From contig JBLHKE010000209.1 in the NCBI GenBank assembly GCA_047619485.1, positions 1 to 10,905 of the forward strand: a stretch of DNA of 10,905 bases, given 5' to 3'. Below are positions 7,901 through 10,905 of this stretch, one piece after another. The notes under the pieces were generated by a model, which saw nothing but the letters and a program-made list of their open reading frames with translations, was not told where the DNA came from and did no database searches. The DNA comes from JBLHKE01 sp047619485. Lineage in GTDB: Bacteria; Verrucomicrobiota; Verrucomicrobiia; Verrucomicrobiales; DEV007. The translations under genes and the position numbers were made by a program. Every line of letters starts with the position of its first letter. Position 1 is the first letter of the stretch.

Positions 7901-10104
7901 TCGATCTGAACCATCACCTTGGTTAGGTATTCCTCGGTCTTCTGTGGCGTGTGACAGAGATCCAGGTAGTTGATCACCGCCTGGTTAAGAAGTTTGATCT
8001 GCGCACCGAACTGCGCGACCCCCTCACCGCGAGCCAGCTCCTTGCGCTTGCTCTTGAGCTCGACTTTGACCTGGTTGAGCGTCGAATAGATGGTCGAGAC
8101 GTCATCGATGATCTGCGTCGTCTTGGTCGAGTCGTCGATCTTGAGGTTGCCGACGATGTCGATGAGCATCTCGAGTTCCTCGCCCGCCTTGTCGAGTGCC
8201 TCGGCGACCTGATCGGCCTCCGACACCTTCGAGACATCTGGGATAAGATCCTTCTGCTCATCAACTTGTGCCCGATAGGGATCGAGAGCCTCAGGCTGCA
8301 GCAGGAATTCTACGCAGTGTCCGGAGACCGTTACCGTCGCCTTCTCAACCTCGGCTTCGAACCCATCTACCAGCCCAGAATCGACATAGCGTAGGTCGCG
8401 CAGCGAAATGATCTCGCCGCGCACGGTGCGCAGTTCGGCGAGGTGGCGGACGAAGCCCATGATGTCGTCCGGGCGCGTGTGCTCGACCGCATGGATGAGC
8501 TTGCGCGATTTCTCCCGGACGCGCGTGGTCTCCTCGCTGGTGGAATTGCGCAGGCGCTGAACTTTGTCGAACTCCGCGATCGCGGAATTGGCGGCGCCAT
8601 TGATTGCCTCGAGCGCCTCTTTAAGATTGTAGGCTTCCTCGCGACTCACCCAGAAGTAGGAATCGCCGATGTCGCCGGTCTTCTTGACCAGATCCACGTA
8701 AAGGTCGGCGTAGCTGTCGTCCTTGGCGAGAAGGCCGAGCACCTCGTAACACTCCGCCATGCAACGCACGACGTCGGCGTTGCCGAGTTTGTACAGGTAG
8801 GAGTCGGTCTCGGCATCGGCGACGTAATTCTCGCCGGTGTAGGGTGTTTTCCAGACTTGCAGCGTGTGGTGCTTCTGCGCCTGATCTTCGCTGCGGAAGT
8901 AGATCAGCTCACCATTTTCGAACAGGCTATAGCCGTTGCAGATGATCGGCGTGTCGACCTTCTGCTCGATGAGATTGTAAGGCATCAGGATGTAGTCGCC
9001 GCTGAGCCGGTTGTAGAAAATGTAGAGAAAATCTTCCCCGTTCGACGAGGCGATGCGCCGGTCGAAGAACATGTTAGTGAGGTCGCTCTCGAAGATTTTG
9101 GTCTCGCCGGTCTGTAGGTGGTAACCGTTGGAGAAGATGATGCCGTGGTCGTCGGGCAGGAGCACACAGGAGTGCTCGATCGAGTCGATGCGGCGCACCT
9201 CGGAGGTCTTCTCGTTGAAGACGAGGATGCGGAAATCCTTCTCCTGGTAAGGTTTAATCTTAAGGACGATCAGGCTACCGACGATCGCATAGAAGACCTC
9301 GGCGTCGTCGAGCGTCTGGTCTGCGTTGGCGACCGGCTCCTCGTAAATCCCGTGCCCGGTCGCGGTATTATCCTCGATCTTAATCGTAAGATCACCCCCA
9401 GTGGCCTCGACGAAGACACGATCTTCGATCGATATGTGCGGGTGCTCACCAGTCCGGTGCATGTCGCGGTGGGCGCGGATCCACTCGAACTCCTGCTGTG
9501 ACGGGAAGGCGTACTCGTGGTCGAAACGATTGCCGATGTAGGTCAGCGTGCCTTCGCCATCGATGCGGAACTTGAAGGCCTTGAGATCATCGACTCCTTT
9601 TCCGATGCGTAACCCCATGTAGAGGTGGGGCCCGGTGACCATGAACTTTACGAAGATCGTCTCCTTGTAATACTTGTAGAGGTATTGGAAATCGTTGATA
9701 AAATCGCTGGCGCCATTGGCCTCGATCTCGGAGAGCGCGAGTTCGTGGAAGCTGTGGTCTTCCGGGTTGTAGGAGAACGCAGAGAAAACGTCTCCGATCT
9801 CGGTTGTCGATTTGAGACCGATCTGGACGTTGTAGCCGAAGAGGAAACGGTTCGCACCGATCGCGACAACATCGCGGGCGGTGCAGTTGTTCTTGGTGGT
9901 GACCCTCTCGGTGGCGACCAGCTCTGGGTCGATTGCGCCGAAGACCGCCTGGCGATCGATGTTGAGCTTGCCGAGGCGCTCGCGCAGCTCCGCGCCATGC
10001 TTGTCGAGGCGTGCGCGGATGATCTCGTAGGCACCACCCTCCAGCACGGCAGGCGCGCTAGCGGCGGGCGTCTCGGAGATCACTTCTGGGGTTTCATCTG
10101 ACAT
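4990..10104 (-). CDS. Giant DUF3686-type AAA+ 'DNA repair ATPase'
   Basis: A 1704-residue, presumably cytoplasmic protein of the family annotated as DNA repair ATPase (DUF3686 plus AAA+). That title is homology-based and its true role is not established. In order: residues about 25-440, a beta-rich region with strand pairs that resemble propeller blades; about 485-800, long charged helices, probably coiled coil at 630-780; about 860-1230, a mostly helical region; about 1250-1550, the AAA+ core. The core has Walker A PPGYGKT (1268-1274, K1273), Walker B IMLYLDD (D1335, D1336), sensor-1 N1383 in AGNPYTESGG, and R1401 in ANRADTYNL. The layout resembles MoxR-type ATPases, but the second Walker B acid is Asp, not Glu. 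Residues about 1669-1688 form a Lys/Ala tail. There is no signal peptide or membrane segment. A TAA directly before the ATG fixes the start. It follows the flotillin gene on the same strand. Confidence 0.88.
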   Translation of the reverse strand: MSDETPEVISETPAASAPAVLEGGAYEIIRARLDKHGAELRERLGKLNIDRQAVFGAIDPELVATERVTTKNNCTARDVVAIGANRFLFGYNVQIGLKSTTEIGDVFSAFSYNPEDHSFHELALSEIEANGASDFINDFQYLYKYYKETIFVKFMVTGPHLYMGLRIGKGVDDLKAFKFRIDGEGTLTYIGNRFDHEYAFPSQQEFEWIRAHRDMHRTGEHPHISIEDRVFVEATGGDLTIKIEDNTATGHGIYEEPVANADQTLDDAEVFYAIVGSLIVLKIKPYQEKDFRILVFNEKTSEVRRIDSIEHSCVLLPDDHGIIFSNGYHLQTGETKIFESDLTNMFFDRRIASSNGEDFLYIFYNRLSGDYILMPYNLIEQKVDTPIICNGYSLFENGELIYFRSEDQAQKHHTLQVWKTPYTGENYVADAETDSYLYKLGNADVVRCMAECYEVLGLLAKDDSYADLYVDLVKKTGDIGDSYFWVSREEAYNLKEALEAINGAANSAIAEFDKVQRLRNSTSEETTRVREKSRKLIHAVEHTRPDDIMGFVRHLAELRTVRGEIISLRDLRYVDSGLVDGFEAEVEKATVTVSGHCVEFLLQPEALDPYRAQVDEQKDLIPDVSKVSEADQVAEALDKAGEELEMLIDIVGNLKIDDSTKTTQIIDDVSTIYSTLNQVKVELKSKRKELARGEGVAQFGAQIKLLNQAVINYLDLCHTPQKTEEYLTKVMVQIEELEGKFSEFDEYVEQLTEKREEIYDAFESRKQALIEQRNKRAGTLVRSGERILKGIRNRVAGFETINEINGYLASDLMIDKVRDVIAQLTELGDSVKADDIQTQLKTIREDSVRQLKDRNELYVDGKNIIQFGKHKFSVNTQALDLSMVPREDEMFFHLGGTDFFEQIDDDEFLKTRAVWEQLVVSENSDVYRAEYLAWKYLAEHDSLPTLDEIQQFMGPRYAEGYTKGVHDQDALKILSALVPVHEGIGLLRFTPAARALAILFWCHQGASNETLQKKILSFGLMAKTFANEKAQQEYIDEIESLVAKFVDGTPFEIEAGAAEYLFNELQDDASFTVSPESAAIVTHFKQVLTSKRVDKAFAAACEGVADDVAALYQIILDWIRGSAESPEDSYIEEAAAHLLRGGFQRTEVSDVSTSAVVEGLLGSHASIADDKSYQLDFLAFSQKLIRFERDIVPRFEAYQHLKTELVEAKRKVMRLDEFKPRVMSSFVRNRLLDQVYLPMVGDNLAKQMGTAGSDTRTDRMGLLLLVSPPGYGKTTLMEYIANRIGVTFMKVNGPAIGHDVTSLDPADAPNASAREEIKKLNLALEMGDNIMLYLDDIQHCNPEFLQKFISLCDGQRKIEGVYEGQAKTYDLRGKKVAVVMAGNPYTESGGKFQIPDMLANRADTYNLGDILGGHEAAFKDSYIENCLTSNPVLSKLASRSQKDVYAIMQLTESGSQEGIDFEGNYSVEEIDELVSVMKKLMRVRDTILRVNLEYIRSAAMEDAYRTEPAFKLQGSYRNMNRIAEKILGLMTDEEVEELIVDHYENESQTLTDGAEANLLKFRELEERFTEDEAARWGEIKKTFARNQLMGGAGENDPVTRMLGGMKAFTKGLDDIKETIATAGVGYSKPQTLADQTIDRLERIISGLRAVPVDVEIKVVPVHAGEEEPEAAPAKAKKTAKAKKVAKKKAPKLPVDIESKIEQKP

Positions 10105-10132
10105 TTAGTTTCGTAGTCGTGGCGTCTCGCCT

Positions 10133-10273
10133 CTAGGTATCTTGCTCTGTTGCGCGGTAAGTGGATAAATCTTCGGCGACGCGCCCGACAGGTTTTCCTT
10201 TGGCAAGGAAGAACGCGAGTTCGGACAGCTCGCCCATGATGTCGAGTCTCCTTGAGATCGCTTTGGGCGACAT
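10133..10273 (-). CDS. Small hypothetical protein, 46 (or up to 72) residues
   Basis: A short frame ends 28 bases before the giant ATPase start. From the ATG at 10273 it encodes 46 residues: a basic, helical stretch (MSPKAISRRLDIMGELSELA) followed by FFLAKGKPVGRVAED and a polar tail. The same frame is open to an ATG at 10351 (72 residues), but that longer start overlaps the nucleotidyltransferase relic and the added residues are polar and low in information, so I prefer the shorter form. Neither start has a good ribosome binding site. I do not recognise the family. It may be the partner of the decayed nucleotidyltransferase gene just upstream, or part of the flotillin-ATPase operon. An overlapping plus-strand frame looks like a shadow. 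Confidence 0.5.
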   Translation of the reverse strand: MSPKAISRRLDIMGELSELAFFLAKGKPVGRVAEDLSTYRATEQDT

Positions 10274-10295
10274 TTCGGTGGAAACCCCACGGGAT

Positions 10296-10476
10296 TTATC
10301 CTTCGCGCTCGCTTCTGATTCGTTTGAGTTCATCAATGTCACGTTGGTCATTTGGACGACCGGCGGTTTCTTTCATGCAATCAAGCTCTCGAGTCCGACT
10401 ACCGGGACTGTGCGGTTGTCGAACTGGCAGCTCTCAGTGCATCGAGCACCGCGAGGAATTCGTCCTTGATCCTCAT
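10296..10476 (-). pseudogene. Relic of a minimal nucleotidyltransferase gene
   Basis: Both ends of a gene survive but not its middle. The start at 10476 gives MRIKDEFLAVLDALRAAS, a typical N-terminus of small nucleotidyltransferases of the AbiEii/DUF6036 kind. In another frame NRTVPVVGLESLIA follows almost at once and runs into a TGA. One more frame change gives MKETAGRPNDQRDIDELKRI and the stop at 10296-10298. VVGLESLI...MK..AGRP.D..DI..L is the usual C-terminus of that family. The family's central GG...D.D catalytic region is absent, so an internal deletion of most of the gene plus a one-base loss at the GCATGA point best explains the sequence. Such proteins are often toxins or antitoxin-like partners. 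The relic begins 5 bases after the flotillin stop. Family assignment rests on motif memory, not a search. Confidence 0.6.
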
Positions 10477-10481
10477 CGTCC

Positions 10482-10905
10482 CTACCCGATCGACTTGAGC
10501 ACCTTATCGGCTTTCTCCCCGGCCATCCCGAAGCGCGTCGTCGCGTTGAGCAGCGAGGTCAGGTCATTCGCGGTCTTCGCATCTGGGCTGGCGCCGAGCA
10601 TCTTGCCAATGACGGCGCTGATACTGAGGTTTTTCATGTCCTCGCTGGTGATGCCGAAGTCGTCGATCCAGTTTTTGATCTGGCCTTTGAAGTACTCCGG
10701 GTCGCCGTTGAAGAAGGTCTCCTTCACGTCAGTGAGCGCCTTGCTGTTGTTGACGGTGCGGTCGATCGCTTTGCCGGTGGTGATAGCGCTGGTGATCTTG
10801 TCGAAGAACTCGGTCTCGCCACCGACGATGTCGATGTTGGCGGACTTGAGTGCCTCGGCCATGATCTTGGCCTGCTCGGCGGCGATGTCTTTCTGCACGC
10901 GCAGC
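10482..10905 (-). CDS. Flotillin/SPFH-family protein, C-terminal end (partial)
   Basis: The C-terminal 140 residues of a gene whose start lies beyond the right edge; the frame runs open to the window end. The segment begins with the helical AAEQAKIMAEALKSANIDIV, then GGETEFFDKI and a predicted mixed helical tail ending in DKVLKSIG. The block 'A.IMAEALK.A.IDIVGG...FF' is characteristic of the end of large bacterial flotillins, membrane-anchored scaffolds of lipid microdomains, after their Glu/Ala-rich coiled coil. The N-terminal anchor and SPFH domain are not in view, so membrane topology cannot be checked. Downstream on the same strand come a decayed gene, a small ORF and the giant ATPase, all closely spaced, so flotillin and ATPase were probably co-transcribed. 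Confidence 0.82.
   Translation of the reverse strand, partial: LRVQKDIAAEQAKIMAEALKSANIDIVGGETEFFDKITSAITTGKAIDRTVNNSKALTDVKETFFNGDPEYFKGQIKNWIDDFGITSEDMKNLSISAVIGKMLGASPDAKTANDLTSLLNATTRFGMAGEKADKVLKSIG

Noticed and set aside
10161..10469. 102-codon plus-strand open frame between the flotillin and the ATPase
   Set aside because: Covers the nucleotidyltransferase relic and the small ORF antisense; no family features and no partner on that strand.

Overview
The window looks like a chromosomal segment of a Gram-negative bacterium with moderately high GC. The best guess is a member of the Verrucomicrobiota or wider PVC group. That guess is an inference from gene content (a signal-peptide-less YkuD enzyme beside a tiny Cys-Ala-Ser lipoprotein, and a giant DUF3686-type ATPase next to a flotillin), not from any marker gene. 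Stop usage is ordinary: TAG ends at least five apparently intact genes.

Left part (1-2950). A 166-bp imperfect palindrome with 31-bp terminal inverted repeats (42-206) looks like a MITE and ends one base before the ispA stop. Two minus-strand genes follow as an operon transcribed asd then ispA: aspartate-semialdehyde dehydrogenase and a short-chain polyprenyl diphosphate synthase. Divergent from asd are an L,D-transpeptidase of the YkuD family and a 44-residue lipoprotein ending in lysine, closed by a strong UUCG-loop terminator. Loosely, all of these serve the envelope: asd feeds diaminopimelate synthesis, ispA feeds isoprenoid carriers, and YkuD enzymes act on diaminopimelate in peptidoglycan.

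Middle (2950-4990). A Nif3/YbgI-family metal protein lies on the minus strand. Upstream of it, 3709-3956 is an open but broken stretch that may be a gene remnant. On the plus strand is a secreted beta-carbonic anhydrase that is clearly recognisable but broken by one in-frame amber codon and two single-base insertions near the 3' end.

Right part (4990-10905), all minus strand. The end of a flotillin/SPFH protein runs in from the right edge. It is followed by a decayed nucleotidyltransferase gene that keeps only its two ends, then a small ORF of 46 to 72 codons, then a 1704-residue AAA+ protein of the DUF3686 'DNA repair ATPase' type. The ATPase has a beta-rich N-terminus, long helical segments, a MoxR-like ATPase core and a lysine/alanine-rich tail. 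The flotillin-ATPase pair is the likeliest under-described system here, perhaps a membrane-microdomain-linked ATPase machine. The nucleotidyltransferase relic suggests that the space between the two accepts accessory genes.

No rRNA, tRNA, CRISPR array or transposase gene was seen.
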